A DNA stretch of 64,000 nt from Couchioplanes caeruleus. Its GTDB lineage: Bacteria > Actinomycetota > Actinomycetes > Mycobacteriales > Micromonosporaceae. Below are positions 12,201 to 23,720 of the stretch, piece by piece (the stretch's first letter is position 1; the number at the start of each line of letters is the position of its first letter). Position numbers and translations under genes: made by a program. The notes beneath the pieces were generated by a model. The model saw only the letters and a program-made list of their open reading frames with translations, searched no databases and was not told where the DNA came from. Location: positions 4,650,001-4,714,000 of the forward strand of contig NZ_RJKL01000001.1 in assembly GCF_003751945.1 (NCBI RefSeq), written 5' to 3'.

Positions 12201-13883
12201 CTCCACCGGGTGCTCCGGTGGACCCGGGACTGGCTCGCCGACGACCGGTGTGCTGAGTCCCGGCTGGTCGTCGTGACGCGCGACGCCTTCCCCGGCGACC
12301 CGGACGTGCGCCCCGACCTCGTCGCGGCCGCCATCTGGGGATTCATGCGCAGCGTGCAGACCGAGAACCCGGGCCGGATCACGCTCGTGGACACCGACGA
12401 CGAGGCCGCCTCGTGGGCCTGCGTCCCGTCCGCGGCCGAGACCGGCGAGGCACAGATCCGGATCCGGTCCGGCCTCGTGAGCACGCCGCGCCTGGTCCCC
12501 GCGGACGCGCCGTCCGAAACGCACGGTCCCGCCCTCGGGCACGGGACCGTGCTGATCACCGGAGGCACCAGCGGGCTCGGTGCGATGCTGGCCCGGCACC
12601 TGGTCCGGCGGCACGGAGTGAGCCGGCTGCTGCTGACCAGCCGCCGGGGGCCGGGTGCGCCCGCCGCGGCCGGCCTGCGGGAGGAGCTGACCCGGGCGGG
12701 GGCACAGATCGAGGTGGTGGCCTGCGACATCACCGACCGCGAGTCCGTCGCCGGGCTGATCGCGGCGGTGCCGCCCGAGCACCCGCTGCGGGCGGTGGTC
12801 CACTGCGCGGGCGTCCTGGACGATGGTGTCGTCGAGGCGCTGACCGAGGAGCGGGTCGATGCGGTACTGGCGCCGAAGGTGCGCGGTGCCTGGCATCTGC
12901 ACGAGCTGACCAAGCATCTGGACCTGTCCGCGTTCGTGCTCTTCTCGTCGGTCGCCGGCGTGCTTGGTACGGCCGGGCAGGCCAACTACGCGGCGGCCAA
13001 CGCCTTCCTCAACGGCCTGGCGCAGTCCCGCCGGGCCGAGGGGCTGCCCGCCCACTCGCTGTGCTGGGGGTTCTGGGCGCAGCGCAGCGAGCTGGTCGCC
13101 GGCCTCGGCGACGCGGACGTGAACCGCCTGCGCCGGCAGGGCGTACTCCCGCTGGCCTCGAGCGAGGGGCTCGCGCTCTTCGACGCGGCACTCGGCCGCG
13201 ACCAGGCTGTGCTGGTGCCCGCGCGCCTGCAGCTGCCGGGTCCCGGCACACCCGGCGCCGGCCGGCTGACCTCGCCGCTGCTGCGCGGCCTGCTCGCCAC
13301 GCCTGCCGGGGACGCCGGCCCGGCGACCCAGGAATCTCCCGAGGCAGGACTAACGCCGCGACTCAGGTCGCTGCCGCCGGCCGAGGCGGAGGCGGCGTTG
13401 CTGGCCGCCGTCCGGACGCAGACAGCGATCGTCCTGGGCCACCCCGACGCCAGCACGACCGGCGCCGGCGCGACCTTCAAGGAACTGGGCATCGACTCGC
13501 TCACCGCGCTGGAGCTGCGGAACAAGCTGTCGGCGATCCTCGGCCGGAAGCTGCCCGCCACGATGGTCTTCGACCATCCGAACCCACGGGCGCTGACGAA
13601 GTTCCTGCTTACCCAGATCACCCCGGACGCCGGCGCCGGATCCGCGCTCGACCGGCTGACGAAGGAGATCGCGGCACTGGGCAGCCGGCTCGACGACGCC
13701 TGTCGCGAGCTTGCGCCCGAGGAGCAGGCGACCATCTCCGCCCTGCTGGGTGAGCTGCGCGGACGGGTCGCCGCGACGGCCGCCGCGACACCGCCGGCCG
13801 GCATCGTCGATCGGATCAGTTCGGCCTCGGCGGGAGAGCTCCTCTCGCTGCTGGACCAAGAGCTCGCAAGGGAAGAACGATGA
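9213..13883 (+). CDS. PKS extension module: KS-AT-KR-ACP (methylmalonyl)
   Basis: A 1556-residue single module. An N-terminal docking helix (about 1-32) precedes KS with Cys207 (DTACSSSL), EAHGTGT and NIGHTQ. AT has Ser657 (GHSQG) and YASH at 754-757, which predicts methylmalonyl-CoA. KR has GGTSGLG near 1117, catalytic Ser1246 and Tyr1259, and an LDD motif typical of B-type reductases. ACP serine is Ser1429. There is no DH or ER, so it should yield an alpha-methyl, beta-hydroxy unit. It starts at GTG 9213 after GGGGGAG. Its stop overlaps the next start (ATGA, 13880-13883). Bases 9954-10800 are nearly identical to part of the next gene. Confidence 0.95.
9954..10800. repeat. 847-bp near-identical repeat, copy 1 (KS second half to AT linker)
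   Basis: This block matches 14621-15467 with an offset of 4667 bases. I find two mismatches, 10560-10561 (AT) against 15227-15228 (GC), which change Ile to Ala. Inside the block many codons end in G or T (GTT, GGT, TTG, CTT, AAT), whereas flanking DNA strongly prefers C or G. The borders lie just after the KS active-site region and at the start of AT. This points to recent gene conversion and an origin with different codon habits. Confidence 0.93.
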
Positions 13884-16800
13884 CCAACGACAACAACGCC
13901 GATGTCCTGGACTATCTCAAGCGCACATCGATCGAGCTGATGGAGACCCGCAAGCGGCTGCGCGAGCTCACCGAGGCCGCCGGCGAGCCGATCGCGGTGG
14001 TGGGCGTCGCCTGCCGGTACCCGGGCGGCGCGGTGACGCCGGAGGCGCTCTGGGAACTGGTGCACGCGGGCGCGGACGTCATGTCCGACTTCCCGACCGA
14101 CCGCAACTGGGATCTGGAAAGCCTGTACGACCCGGATCCCGACCGGCCAGGCACCTGCTATACGCGCACGGGCGGCTTCCTGCCCGACGCGGGCGACTTC
14201 GACGCCGAGTTCTTCGGCATCAACCCGCGCGAGGCGCTCGCCGCCGACCCCCAGCAGCGGTTGCTCCTGGAGATCTCGTGGGAGTCCCTGGAACGCGCCG
14301 GCATCGACCCGCGCAGCCTGCGCGGTAGCCGCACCGGCGTCTTCGCCGGCCTCGCCTACTTCGGGTACGGCAACCACTTCGCCACCCCCGAGGTCATCTC
14401 GGGGTACGCGCAGATCGGTTCCCTGGCCAGCATCGCCTCGGGCCGGGTCTCGTACGCGCTGGGCCTGGAGGGTCCGGCGGTGTCGACCGACACGGCGTGC
14501 TCGTCGTCGCTGGTGACGGTGCACCAGGCGATGCGCTCGCTGCGGCAGGGCGAATGCGATCTGGCCCTGGCCGGCGGCGTCACGGTCACGGCGACGCCGC
14601 AGGTGTACCGGGAGTTCGCACGCCAGCGGGGTCTGTCGGTGGACGGGCGTTGTAAGGCGTTCGCGGATGCGGCGGACGGTACGGGGTTTTCGGAGGGTGC
14701 TGGGGTTCTGGTTCTTGAGCGGTTGTCGGATGCGCGGCGTCATGGTCGGCGGGTTTGGGCGGTGTTGCGGGGTTCGGCGGTTAATCAGGATGGGGCGTCG
14801 AATGGTTTGACCGCCCCTAGCGGGCTGGCGCAGCAGCGGGTGATTCGGGCGGCGTTGGCGGATGCGGGGTTGCGGGCCGCTGATGTGGATGTGGTGGAGG
14901 CGCATGGGACGGGGACCCGGTTGGGTGATCCGATCGAGGCGCAGGCGTTGCTGGCCACGTATGGGCAGGGTCGAGAGTCCGGGGCTCCGTTGTGGTTGGG
15001 GTCGTTGAAGTCGAATATCGGTCATACGCAGGCGGCGGCGGGTGTCGCTGGTGTGATCAAGATGGTGATGGCGTTGCGGCACGGGGTGTTGCCGCGGACG
15101 TTGCATGTGGATCGGCCGTCGTCGCATGTGGATTGGTCGGCGGGGTCGGTGGAGTTGCTGACCGAGGCGCGGGCGTGGGCGGGTGTTGGGGGTCGGCCGC
15201 GGCGTGCCGGTGTGTCGGCCTTCGGGGCCAGTGGGACGAATGCGCATGTGATCGTGGAGGAGGCGCCGGGCGAGGAGCCGGTTGCTGTGGCTGGTCAGGC
15301 GGTGGCCGGTGGTGTGGTGCCGTGGGTGTTGTCGGCGCGTTCGGGGTCGGCGTTGCGGGCGCAGGCGGTGCGGCTGCGTGACTATGTTGCTGGTTCGCCG
15401 GTGGCCGACGTCGCCGACATCGGGCATTCGCTGGTGTCGACGCGCACGCAGTTCGAGCACCGCGCCGCCGTCCTCGGCCGCAGCCGGGACGAGCTGCTGA
15501 GCGGCCTGGCCTCGCTGATCGACGGCGTGGAGACCGCCGGCGTCGTGCGCGGCACCGTCGAGGAGCCCGGCGGCGTGGCATACCTCTTCCCCGGCCAGGG
15601 GTCGCGATGGGCCGGGGTGGCGCGGGAGCTGTGCGCGGCCTATCCGGACTTTGCGCGGGACCTGGACGAGATCTGCACCCGATTCGACGCGCACCTGCCC
15701 TTCGCCCTCAAGCCCCTGCTGCTCGCCGAGGAGCCCGCCGATCTCGATCGGACGGACATCGCGCAGCCGGCCCTGTTCGCCTTGCAGGTCGGCCTGTACA
15801 AGCTGATCACGCGGTACGGTCCGCGACCCAGCTACCTGATCGGCCACTCGGTCGGCGAGATCGCCGCCGCGCACGTGTCCGGCGTCCTTGACCTGGACGA
15901 CGCCACCCGGCTGGTGGCCGCCCGGGGGCGGATCATGCAGACGGTCCGCGAGCGCGGCGCCATGCTGGCGGTGCGCGCCGGCGAGGACAAGGTCGGCGCG
16001 CTGCTCGACCGGCATGACCGCGTCGGCGTCGCAGCCGTCAACGGCCCGGACTCGGTGGTGGTTGCGGGCCCCCGCGACCAGGTCCACGACCTGCGGGACC
16101 GGCTCGTCACCGACGGCCTGTCGACAAAGCTGCTCGACGTCGGCCACGCGTTCCACTCGTCGCTCATGGACCCGATCCTGGAGGAGTTCGCCGACGCGCT
16201 GCACGAGCTTGCCCCGGGCACGATGGCGATCCCGATCGTCTCCACCCGGCTCGGCCGGGAGGCCACGCTCGCGGAGCTGACCTCCGTCGAGCACTGGGTG
16301 AACCACGTGCGCGAGCCCGTGCGCTTCTTCGACGCGGTGGAGTGCGCCCGCGCCGCCGGCGCTGTGGTCTTCTTCGAGGTGGGCCCGGGATCGACGCTGG
16401 CGAGCATCACCAAGGACGCCTTCGCTGGCGCCGGCGTGACCGACGCGCTGGTGTTGTCAGCGGCGCGCCGGGGTCGCCCGGCGGCTGAGGCGCTGACCGA
16501 CGCGCTGGCGCGGCTGCACGTGCACGGCGGGCTCGTGGACTGGGAGGCGTACTTCGGGCCGCGCCGGCGGGTGGACCTGCCGACGTACGCGTTCCAGCGT
16601 CAGCGGTACTGGCTGGACTTCCTGGCCGGGACGGGGCCGGCGGACGTGGCGACGGCGGGCCTGGCGGCGCCGGACCACCCGCTGCTCGGCGCCGTGGTCG
16701 AGCACCCCGGCAGCGACGAGGTGATGTTCTGCGCCCGCTGGTCCGTGCGCAGCCACGAGTGGCTCGCCGACCACATGGTGTACGGCAGGGTCGTCGTCCC

Positions 16801-19800
16801 GGCGACGGCGTACCTGGACCTGGCGCTGTGGGTCGGCGACCGGCTCCGGTGCGCCGCGGTCGAGGAGCTCTCCCTGGAGGTTCCGCTGATCCTTCCCGAG
16901 GCGGCGGACGTGCAGGTGCGCATCGTCGCCGGCGCGCCCGACGAGACCGGACGCCGCGCCCTGACGGTGTACTCGCGTCACGGCGACGACACGGCGGCGG
17001 GCTGGACCCGCCACGCGATCGGGCGCCTGGCGCCGGCCGCCCCGCCGCCGGCCACCGGTTTCGCCGCGCAGTGGCCGCCGGTCGGGGCGACGCCGCTGCC
17101 GCTGCACGGCCTGTACGACTCCCTCGCGGAGGGCGGGTTCGATTACGGTCCGGCCTTCCGCGGGCTCCGCGAGGTGTGGCAGGACGGTGCCGAGCTGTTC
17201 GCCGGCGCCACGCTGCCGGACGTCGCGTCGACCTCGACCGGCGGCGGATTCGGGCTGCACCCGGCGTTGCTGGACACCGTGCTGCACGCGCTGGTGGCCG
17301 GCCGCGCCATCGAGGTGCAAGGCGAGCAGGGCTGGATGCCGTTCGCCTGGTCCGGGGTGCGGCTCGCCGAGGCCTGCGGGCCGACCGTCCGGGTCCGGCT
17401 CACCCCGGTCGCCGAAGGGGTCTTCTCGGTGGTCATCGCCGATGAGCTCGGCCGCGAGGTGGCCTCCGTCGATGCGCTGACGTTCCGGCCGGTCAACGCC
17501 GAGCAGGTGCGCTTGGTTCCCGGCGGCCCCGAGCAGTCGTTGTTCGAGCTGCGGTGGCGCCCGGCCCAGCCGGGCGAGCGGGAACCCTACCGCGGACGGT
17601 GGGCAATCCTGGGCGCCCGCGACGGCCTGGCCGCCCGGCTGCGCGAGGCCGGCGGCGAAGACGTCGCCGTGCACGAGTCCGTCGAGGCGGCCCTCGAGAC
17701 CGGCGCCCCCGAGCACCTCGTAGTCTGCGTGGACGACCTCGCGGGCGGCACCGATCTGCCGGCGCGGGTGGCCGGCGCGAACAAGAGCGTGCACGCCGTG
17801 ATCCGGCGCCTGCTCACTGAGGAGCGGCTGGCCGGTTCCACGCTGGTGGCGCTCACCCGGCGGGCCGTCGACACCGACGTCGCAGAGGGCGTCGACAGCC
17901 TGCCCGGCGCGTCGGTGTGGGGCCTGATCCGGTCCGCCCAGACGGAGCACCCGGGCCGGTTCCGGATCGTGGACATCGACGACGACGCGGCGTCCTGGGC
18001 CTGCTTCCCGGCCGTGCTTGCCGGCGGCGAGGAGCAGCTGGCGCTGCGCGGCGGCGGGCACCTCGTGCCCCGCCTGGCGCCGGCAACACCCGCGGACCAC
18101 CAGCTCGAGTCGCCGCCGCAGGGTGCGCACCGGCTGGGTGTCTCGAACGCGGGAACGCTGGAGAACCTGACCTGGCAACCGTGCCCCGAGGTGCTGGCAC
18201 CCCTGAACAGCGGCGAGGTCCGGATCGCCGTGCAGGCCGCCGGCCTGAACTTCCGGGACGTCACCATCGCCCTAGGGCTGGTGGAGCGGACCGCCTTCGA
18301 CGCCGGGCTCGGCAGCGAGGGCGCCGGGGTCGTGCTGGAAGTGGCCGACGACGTGACCGGTTTCGCGCCGGGCGACCGGGTGCTGGGGATCTTCCCCGGG
18401 GCGTTCGGCCGGGTGGCCGTGGCGGATCACCGCCTGCTCACCGCCGTCCCCGACGGATGGACCTTCGCCGAGGCGGCATCGGTGCCCAGCGTCTTCCTCA
18501 CCGCCTACTACGCGCTCTTCCACGTCACCAAGCTCGCCAAGGGGCAGCGCATCCTTATCCACGCCGGCGCCGGCGGCGTCGGCATGGCCGCGGTTCAGTT
18601 GGCCCGGCACGTCGGCGCGGAGGTCTATGCCACCGCGAGCCCGGCCAAGTGGCCCACGCTGCGCGGCCTGGGACTCGACGACAAGCACCTGGCCTCGTCG
18701 CGCGATCTCCACTTCGCGCAGAAGTTCGCGGACGCGACGGACGGCCGGGGGATGGACGTCGTCCTGAACTCCCTCGCCCACGACTTCGTCGACGCCTCGC
18801 TGCGGCTGCTTCCCCGGGGCGGCAACTTCATCGAGATGGGCAAGACCGACATCCGGGATCCCCGCCAGGTGGCGGCCGCGCAGCCCGGCGTCGACTACGC
18901 GGCCTTCGACCTCTACGAGGCGGGCCCGGACGCGATCCGGGACATGTTCGTCGAGGTCATGAAGCTCTTCGCCGACGGTCGGGTACGGCTGAACCCGGTC
19001 GCCGTGCGCGACGTCCGCGACGCGCGCAGGACGTTCCGCGAGATGAGCCAGGGCCGTCACGTCGGCAAGCTCGTCCTCGAGGTCGGCGACGGCCTCGGCG
19101 GCGGCACCGTGCTGGTCACCGGCGGCACTGGGGGAGTGGGCTCCCTCGTGGCGCGGCACCTCGTCGCCGAACACGGCGTGCGCAGCCTGCTGCTGTCGAG
19201 CCGCCGGGGCCCGGCGGCCGACGGGGCGGCCGAGCTCGTCGCGGACCTGGAAGGCGCGGGTGCGCAGGTCCGGATAGTGGCGTGCGACGTCGCCGACCGG
19301 GACGCCGTGGCGGACCTGCTGACCGGCCTGCCCGGCCGGTACCCGCTGACGGCGGTCGTGCACGCGGCGGGCGTGCTGGCGGACGGCACCGTCGAGTCGC
19401 TGACCGGCGAGAGCTTCGACCGGGTGCTGCGCGCCAAGGTCGACGGTGCGGTGCACCTGCACGAGTTGACTAAGGACCGGGCCCTGTCGGCGTTCGTCCA
19501 GTTCTCCGCCCTGGCGGGCACGCTGGGCACCGCGGGGCAGGCCAACTACGCCGCGGCCAACGGCTTCCTGGACGGCCTGGCGGCGTCCCGCCGGGCTGCC
19601 GGCCTGGTCGCCACCTCGCTGTGTTGGGGCTGGTGGGAGCAGAGCAGCGGCATGACCGAAAACCTGGACCAGGCGGACCTCTCCCGGCTGCGGCGGATGG
19701 GCGTCGCCCCGCTGCCGACGCCCCGGGCGCTGGCCCTCTTCGACGAGGCCCGCACGCTCGGCAAGCCGGTGCTCGTCCCGGCGCGGATCGACACGGTCGC

Positions 19801-20416
19801 GCTGCGCGGCAGGCCCGCCGGCGAAGTGCCGCTGCTGCTGCGCGAGCTCGTCGGCGCCGGCCGGCCGGCGCGCAACGGCGCCCGTGCGGCTCAGGACGGC
19901 GGCGCACCCGGGCTGCTCGACCGGCTGGCCGGCCTGGCCGCGGACGAGGCGCAAGCGGCCGTGCGGGACTGGGTCTGCGAGCAGGTCGCCGTCGTGCTCG
20001 GGTATCCGGCCGGCGCTGTCATCGACGCCGATCAAGCGTTCACCGTGCTCGGCTTCGACTCCCTCACCTCGGTCGAGCTGTGCAACCGCCTGTCGGCCGC
20101 GACCGGGCTGCGCTTGGCTTCGACCCTCGTCTTCAGCTACCCGACCCCGGACGAGTTGGGCCGGCACATCCACGACCTGCTGCGCCCGGCCCCGGAACCC
20201 GGCACGGCCGAGGACGTGGCGATCCGTGAGGTGCTGCGGACGGTCTCGATCGACCGCCTGCGCAGCGCGGGCGTTCTCGAACGCATCCTGGCCTGCGCCG
20301 AGCCGGACCGGCCGGAGGCTGGCGGAGAGGCCGCGGCCGACACCGATCTGGAGGAATTGGCCGACATGGACCTGGAGGCGCTCCTCGAGCTGGCTCTGGA
20401 CGAGAGGGGCAACTGA
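13880..20416 (+). CDS. PKS extension module: KS-AT-DH-ER-KR-ACP (malonyl, full reductive loop)
   Basis: A 2178-residue single module with an N-terminal docking helix. KS has Cys207. AT has Ser657 (GHSVG) and HAFH at 756-759, which predicts malonyl-CoA. DH has His965 ([10 protein letters not shown]) and Asp1132 (HPALLD). ER has its nucleotide motif [10 protein letters not shown] near 1561-1570. KR has GGTGGVG near 1748 and Tyr1890, but the position 13 residues before Tyr, normally the catalytic Ser, is Ala1877 (FSALAG). ACP serine is Ser2061. If the KR works, the product is a saturated CH2-CH2 unit; if not, DH and ER have no substrate. It overlaps the upstream gene by four bases and ends one base before the next start. 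Confidence 0.95.
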   Translation: MTNDNNADVLDYLKRTSIELMETRKRLRELTEAAGEPIAVVGVACRYPGGAVTPEALWELVHAGADVMSDFPTDRNWDLESLYDPDPDRPGTCYTRTGGFLPDAGDFDAEFFGINPREALAADPQQRLLLEISWESLERAGIDPRSLRGSRTGVFAGLAYFGYGNHFATPEVISGYAQIGSLASIASGRVSYALGLEGPAVSTDTACSSSLVTVHQAMRSLRQGECDLALAGGVTVTATPQVYREFARQRGLSVDGRCKAFADAADGTGFSEGAGVLVLERLSDARRHGRRVWAVLRGSAVNQDGASNGLTAPSGLAQQRVIRAALADAGLRAADVDVVEAHGTGTRLGDPIEAQALLATYGQGRESGAPLWLGSLKSNIGHTQAAAGVAGVIKMVMALRHGVLPRTLHVDRPSSHVDWSAGSVELLTEARAWAGVGGRPRRAGVSAFGASGTNAHVIVEEAPGEEPVAVAGQAVAGGVVPWVLSARSGSALRAQAVRLRDYVAGSPVADVADIGHSLVSTRTQFEHRAAVLGRSRDELLSGLASLIDGVETAGVVRGTVEEPGGVAYLFPGQGSRWAGVARELCAAYPDFARDLDEICTRFDAHLPFALKPLLLAEEPADLDRTDIAQPALFALQVGLYKLITRYGPRPSYLIGHSVGEIAAAHVSGVLDLDDATRLVAARGRIMQTVRERGAMLAVRAGEDKVGALLDRHDRVGVAAVNGPDSVVVAGPRDQVHDLRDRLVTDGLSTKLLDVGHAFHSSLMDPILEEFADALHELAPGTMAIPIVSTRLGREATLAELTSVEHWVNHVREPVRFFDAVECARAAGAVVFFEVGPGSTLASITKDAFAGAGVTDALVLSAARRGRPAAEALTDALARLHVHGGLVDWEAYFGPRRRVDLPTYAFQRQRYWLDFLAGTGPADVATAGLAAPDHPLLGAVVEHPGSDEVMFCARWSVRSHEWLADHMVYGRVVVPATAYLDLALWVGDRLRCAAVEELSLEVPLILPEAADVQVRIVAGAPDETGRRALTVYSRHGDDTAAGWTRHAIGRLAPAAPPPATGFAAQWPPVGATPLPLHGLYDSLAEGGFDYGPAFRGLREVWQDGAELFAGATLPDVASTSTGGGFGLHPALLDTVLHALVAGRAIEVQGEQGWMPFAWSGVRLAEACGPTVRVRLTPVAEGVFSVVIADELGREVASVDALTFRPVNAEQVRLVPGGPEQSLFELRWRPAQPGEREPYRGRWAILGARDGLAARLREAGGEDVAVHESVEAALETGAPEHLVVCVDDLAGGTDLPARVAGANKSVHAVIRRLLTEERLAGSTLVALTRRAVDTDVAEGVDSLPGASVWGLIRSAQTEHPGRFRIVDIDDDAASWACFPAVLAGGEEQLALRGGGHLVPRLAPATPADHQLESPPQGAHRLGVSNAGTLENLTWQPCPEVLAPLNSGEVRIAVQAAGLNFRDVTIALGLVERTAFDAGLGSEGAGVVLEVADDVTGFAPGDRVLGIFPGAFGRVAVADHRLLTAVPDGWTFAEAASVPSVFLTAYYALFHVTKLAKGQRILIHAGAGGVGMAAVQLARHVGAEVYATASPAKWPTLRGLGLDDKHLASSRDLHFAQKFADATDGRGMDVVLNSLAHDFVDASLRLLPRGGNFIEMGKTDIRDPRQVAAAQPGVDYAAFDLYEAGPDAIRDMFVEVMKLFADGRVRLNPVAVRDVRDARRTFREMSQGRHVGKLVLEVGDGLGGGTVLVTGGTGGVGSLVARHLVAEHGVRSLLLSSRRGPAADGAAELVADLEGAGAQVRIVACDVADRDAVADLLTGLPGRYPLTAVVHAAGVLADGTVESLTGESFDRVLRAKVDGAVHLHELTKDRALSAFVQFSALAGTLGTAGQANYAAANGFLDGLAASRRAAGLVATSLCWGWWEQSSGMTENLDQADLSRLRRMGVAPLPTPRALALFDEARTLGKPVLVPARIDTVALRGRPAGEVPLLLRELVGAGRPARNGARAAQDGGAPGLLDRLAGLAADEAQAAVRDWVCEQVAVVLGYPAGAVIDADQAFTVLGFDSLTSVELCNRLSAATGLRLASTLVFSYPTPDELGRHIHDLLRPAPEPGTAEDVAIREVLRTVSIDRLRSAGVLERILACAEPDRPEAGGEAAADTDLEELADMDLEALLELALDERGN
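14621..15467. repeat. 847-bp near-identical repeat, copy 2
   Basis: Partner of 9954-10800 with two mismatches. It covers the second half of KS and the KS-AT linker of the full-reductive module. Codon usage inside is G/T-ending and unlike both flanks. The first-half KS sequences and the AT domains of the two modules differ clearly, so the copy is confined to this block. Confidence 0.93.
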
Positions 20417-20417
20417 C

Positions 20418-23400
20418 ATGAGCGACACCACGGACCGCGGCGCCGCCGGCGGGGACCGCGTCCAGCGGGCACTTCGCGCGCTGCTGGAGGAGCGCGACCG
20501 CCTCCGGCAGGAGAACGACGCGCTCAAGGCCGGCCGCGCCGAGCCGATCGCGGTGGTGGCGATGGCCTGCCGCTATCCGGGCGGCGTGTCGTCGCCCGAG
20601 GAACTGTGGGAGGTGATCCGCGACGGCCGGGACGTCGTGGCCGAGTTCCCCGAGGACCGCGGCTGGCACGACATCTATCACCCGGACCCCGACACCGCCG
20701 GCAGCTCGTACGTGCGCCATGGCGGGTTCCTCACCGACGTGGCCGGCTTCGACGCCGAATTCTTCGGTATCAGCCCGCGCGAGGCGCTGGCCGTCGATCC
20801 GCAGCAGCGCCTGCTGCTGGAGACGTCTTGGGAGGCGTTCGAGCGGGCGGGCATCGTGCCCGGCGAGGTACGCGGGGCCGAGGTCGGCGTCTTTACCGGG
20901 GTGAGCTCGTCCGAGTACGGGTCACGCTTCCTGGAGGCCCCGAAGGGCGACCTGGAGGGCTACCTGCTGCAGGGCAGCACGCTGAGCGTCGCCTCCGGAC
21001 GGGTGGCGTACGAGCTCGGTCTGACCGGCCCGGCGGTGTCGGTCGACACGGCGTGCTCGTCGTCGCTGGTGGCGCTGCACCTGGCGGCGCAGTCGCTGCG
21101 CGCGGGGGAGTGCTCGCTTGCGCTGGCCGGTGGGGCGCTGGTGATGTCGACGCCCGAGATCTTCGTGGAGTTCTCCCGGCAGCGCGGGCTGGCAGCCGAC
21201 GGCCGGTGCAAGTCCTTCGCGGACGGGGCCGACGGGACGGGCTGGGCCGAGGGGGTGGGCGTGCTGCTGCTGGAGCGGCTCTCCGACGCCCGCCGCAACG
21301 GCCACCCGGTGCTGGCCGTGCTGCGCGGTTCCGCGGTGAATCAGGACGGGGCCAGCAACGGGTTGACCGCTCCCAACGGACGCGCACAGGAGAAGGTGAT
21401 CCGGAAGGCCCTGGCCAGTGCGGGAGTGCCCGCGGCCGAGGTGGACCTGCTGGAAGCCCACGGGACCGGAACCGTGCTGGGCGACCCCATCGAGGCCGGC
21501 GCGCTGCTCGCCACGTACGGGCGGGATCGGTCGGCAGACCGGCCGCTCTGGCTCGGTTCGCTGAAGTCCAACATCGGCCACGCTCAGGCCGCGGCCGGCG
21601 TTGCCGGTGTCATCAAGGCCGTGCTGGCCATGCGCCACCGGCACCTGCCGAAGACGCTGCACGTCGGTGCGCCCTCGGGGCACGTGGACTGGTCGTCCGG
21701 CGCGGTGGAACTGCTCGTCGAGGGGCGTGAGTGGAGCCGGGCGGACGGGCCGCGGCGGGCCGCGGTGTCGTCGTTCGGCGTCAGCGGCACCAACGCCCAC
21801 GTGATCCTGGAGGAGGCTCCGGACCCGGAGCCGGGCACCCATGACGCGGACGTCGGCGTACTTGGCGGACTGGTGCCGTGGGTGGTGTCGGGCAAGAGCG
21901 AGGCCGCCCTGGCGCAGCAGGCCGGCAGGCTGCACGACTTCGTCGCCGCCGATCCGGGCGCGGACATTGCCGGCATCGCCTCGTCGCTGGTCGCCCACCG
22001 CACGCGGTTCGACCACCGAGCGGTGGCGCTGGGCCGCGACCGGGACGAGTTGCTGGGAGCCTTGGCGGCGCTGCGCGACGGTGCGGACTTTCCCGGTGCG
22101 GTCCGCGGCGTCGCCGGGAACCCAGGTGGTGTCGTCTTCGTGTTCCCCGGTCAGGGCTCGCAGTGGGTCGGCATGGGTCGGCAGATGTACGAGGCCTTCC
22201 CGGCGTTCGCGCAGGCCTTCGACGAGTGCGCGGCGGCGATGGCCGAGTGGGTGGACTGGTCGTTGCTGGACGTCCTGCGGGGCGTCGCCGGGGCGCCCAC
22301 GTTGGACCGGGTGGACGTGGTGCAGCCGGCGCTCTTCTCCGTGATGGTCGCCATGGCCGCGCTGTGGCGGTCGCTGGGCGTCGAACCGGCGGCGGTGGTC
22401 GGGCACAGTCAAGGCGAGATAGCGGCGGCCCATGTCTGCGGCGCTCTGTCGCTGCGGGACGCCACCAAGATCGTGGCGCTCCGCAGCCAGGCGCTGGTGG
22501 CCCTGATCGGCCACGGCGGGATGGGCTCGGTCGCGGCTCCCGCGGATGTCGTGGCACAGCGGCTGGCCCCGTGGCGGGACAGGGTGAGCGTAGCGGTCGT
22601 CAACGGCCCCCGCTCGGTGGTGGTGTCCGGCGAGCCGGCCGCGCTCGACGAATTCATCGCTGCGATGAAGGCCGACGAATTTCAGGCACGAAGAATCTCT
22701 GTCGACTACGCCTCCCATTCCCATCAGGTGACCCGGGTGCGCGACGAGGTGGTCGGTGCACTCGCCGATGTCGCGCCGGTCACCTCGCGGACCACGCTCT
22801 ACTCGACGCTGTACGGCGACCGGATTGACACCGCGGAAATGAACGCGAAGTACTGGTACGACAACTTGCGCGAGGAGGTGCTCTTCGAACCCGCGGTCCG
22901 GCGTTCGGTCGAGGACGGGTTCCGCGTCTTCATCGAAATGAGCCCGCATCCGGTGCTGACCGTTCCGGTGCTGGAGATCGTGGAGGACCGCGACGACGCC
23001 CTGGTCCTGTCCTCGACCCGTCGCGACCGGGGGGAAGTCGAGGCCCTGGCCGGTTCCCTCGCCCAGCTGTACGTGCGGGGCGGGTCGGTGGACTGGACCG
23101 CCCTCTTCTCATCGAGTCGCCGGGTGGACCTTCCGACGTACGCGTTCCAGCGGCGGCGGTACTGGGTGAACTCCACCCGCCACGCGGCCGTGCCGGACGT
23201 GCCGACGGCGGAGCCTCCCGCGGACGACGAGCCCCAGGCTCCCCTCCGCGACCGGATCGGCACCCTCCCCGAGGAAGATGCGACAGCGCTCGTCCTGGCG
23301 CACGTGCTCGACAAGGTCGCCGTCGTCCTGGGGCAGCCCTCCGGCGCGGCCATCAATCCGGATCAGAGGTTCAAGGAAATCGGGTTCGACTCGATGCTCT

Positions 23401-23534
23401 CCATGGAGCTCAGTAAACGCCTCACCACGTCTACCGGGCTCAAACTCAGGCCCAACCTGGCGCTGCGGCACCCGTCGCCGCGAATGGTCGCCGGACATAT
23501 CGTCTCCTCCATAAGCGCCCGCGATTCGCAATAG
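20418..23534 (+). CDS. PKS extension module: KS-AT-ACP (methylmalonyl, no reduction)
   Basis: The start is ATG 20418, one base after the previous stop. This gives 1038 residues and a proper docking coiled coil ([16 protein letters not shown]). KS has Cys213. AT has Ser664 (GHSQG) and YASH at 764-767, which predicts methylmalonyl-CoA. ACP serine is Ser992 (GFDSM). There is no KR, DH, ER or TE, so the chain leaves as an alpha-methyl-beta-ketoacyl thioester. As the last PKS protein with no thioesterase, it should hand the chain to a condensation domain; the NRPS at 23721 begins with one. The short C-terminal tail after the ACP (ISARDSQ) carries no obvious docking helix. Confidence 0.94.
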   Translation: MSDTTDRGAAGGDRVQRALRALLEERDRLRQENDALKAGRAEPIAVVAMACRYPGGVSSPEELWEVIRDGRDVVAEFPEDRGWHDIYHPDPDTAGSSYVRHGGFLTDVAGFDAEFFGISPREALAVDPQQRLLLETSWEAFERAGIVPGEVRGAEVGVFTGVSSSEYGSRFLEAPKGDLEGYLLQGSTLSVASGRVAYELGLTGPAVSVDTACSSSLVALHLAAQSLRAGECSLALAGGALVMSTPEIFVEFSRQRGLAADGRCKSFADGADGTGWAEGVGVLLLERLSDARRNGHPVLAVLRGSAVNQDGASNGLTAPNGRAQEKVIRKALASAGVPAAEVDLLEAHGTGTVLGDPIEAGALLATYGRDRSADRPLWLGSLKSNIGHAQAAAGVAGVIKAVLAMRHRHLPKTLHVGAPSGHVDWSSGAVELLVEGREWSRADGPRRAAVSSFGVSGTNAHVILEEAPDPEPGTHDADVGVLGGLVPWVVSGKSEAALAQQAGRLHDFVAADPGADIAGIASSLVAHRTRFDHRAVALGRDRDELLGALAALRDGADFPGAVRGVAGNPGGVVFVFPGQGSQWVGMGRQMYEAFPAFAQAFDECAAAMAEWVDWSLLDVLRGVAGAPTLDRVDVVQPALFSVMVAMAALWRSLGVEPAAVVGHSQGEIAAAHVCGALSLRDATKIVALRSQALVALIGHGGMGSVAAPADVVAQRLAPWRDRVSVAVVNGPRSVVVSGEPAALDEFIAAMKADEFQARRISVDYASHSHQVTRVRDEVVGALADVAPVTSRTTLYSTLYGDRIDTAEMNAKYWYDNLREEVLFEPAVRRSVEDGFRVFIEMSPHPVLTVPVLEIVEDRDDALVLSSTRRDRGEVEALAGSLAQLYVRGGSVDWTALFSSSRRVDLPTYAFQRRRYWVNSTRHAAVPDVPTAEPPADDEPQAPLRDRIGTLPEEDATALVLAHVLDKVAVVLGQPSGAAINPDQRFKEIGFDSMLSMELSKRLTTSTGLKLRPNLALRHPSPRMVAGHIVSSISARDSQ

Positions 23535-23569
23535 AATTCGCGGATTCTGGGTTCATTCAGCGCCGGCGG

Positions 23570-23591
23570 CTCGTCCCGCCGGCGGGACGAG
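23570..23591. promoter_or_regulatory. 22-bp perfect palindrome between PKS and NRPS
   Basis: CTCGTCCCGCC (23570-23580) is followed directly by its reverse complement. The inner 16 bases are identical to the palindrome at 3521-3536. It lies 36 bp after the PKS stop and about 130 bp before the NRPS start, so it could be a terminator or an operator for the NRPS promoter. The 177-bp gap also has unusually AT-rich stretches (around 23611-23690) that could hold a promoter. Confidence 0.55.
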
Positions 23592-23720
23592 TGTAGGTTC
23601 GCCGCGAGCTTTTAACCGCTCGCTCGCAAGATGCCTTGTATAGCCGATTCACATCCCGGAAAATGGGAAGTGACTGGCGAATTTCTTTAATTCCCGCGCT
23701 GTTGCTGAGGGGTGATCTGT

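Noticed and set aside
12986..16306. Minus-strand open frame of about 1100 codons opposite two PKS modules
   Set aside because: It is a shadow of the KR-ACP and KS coding strand. Its repeat-like middle only mirrors the 847-bp sense repeat.
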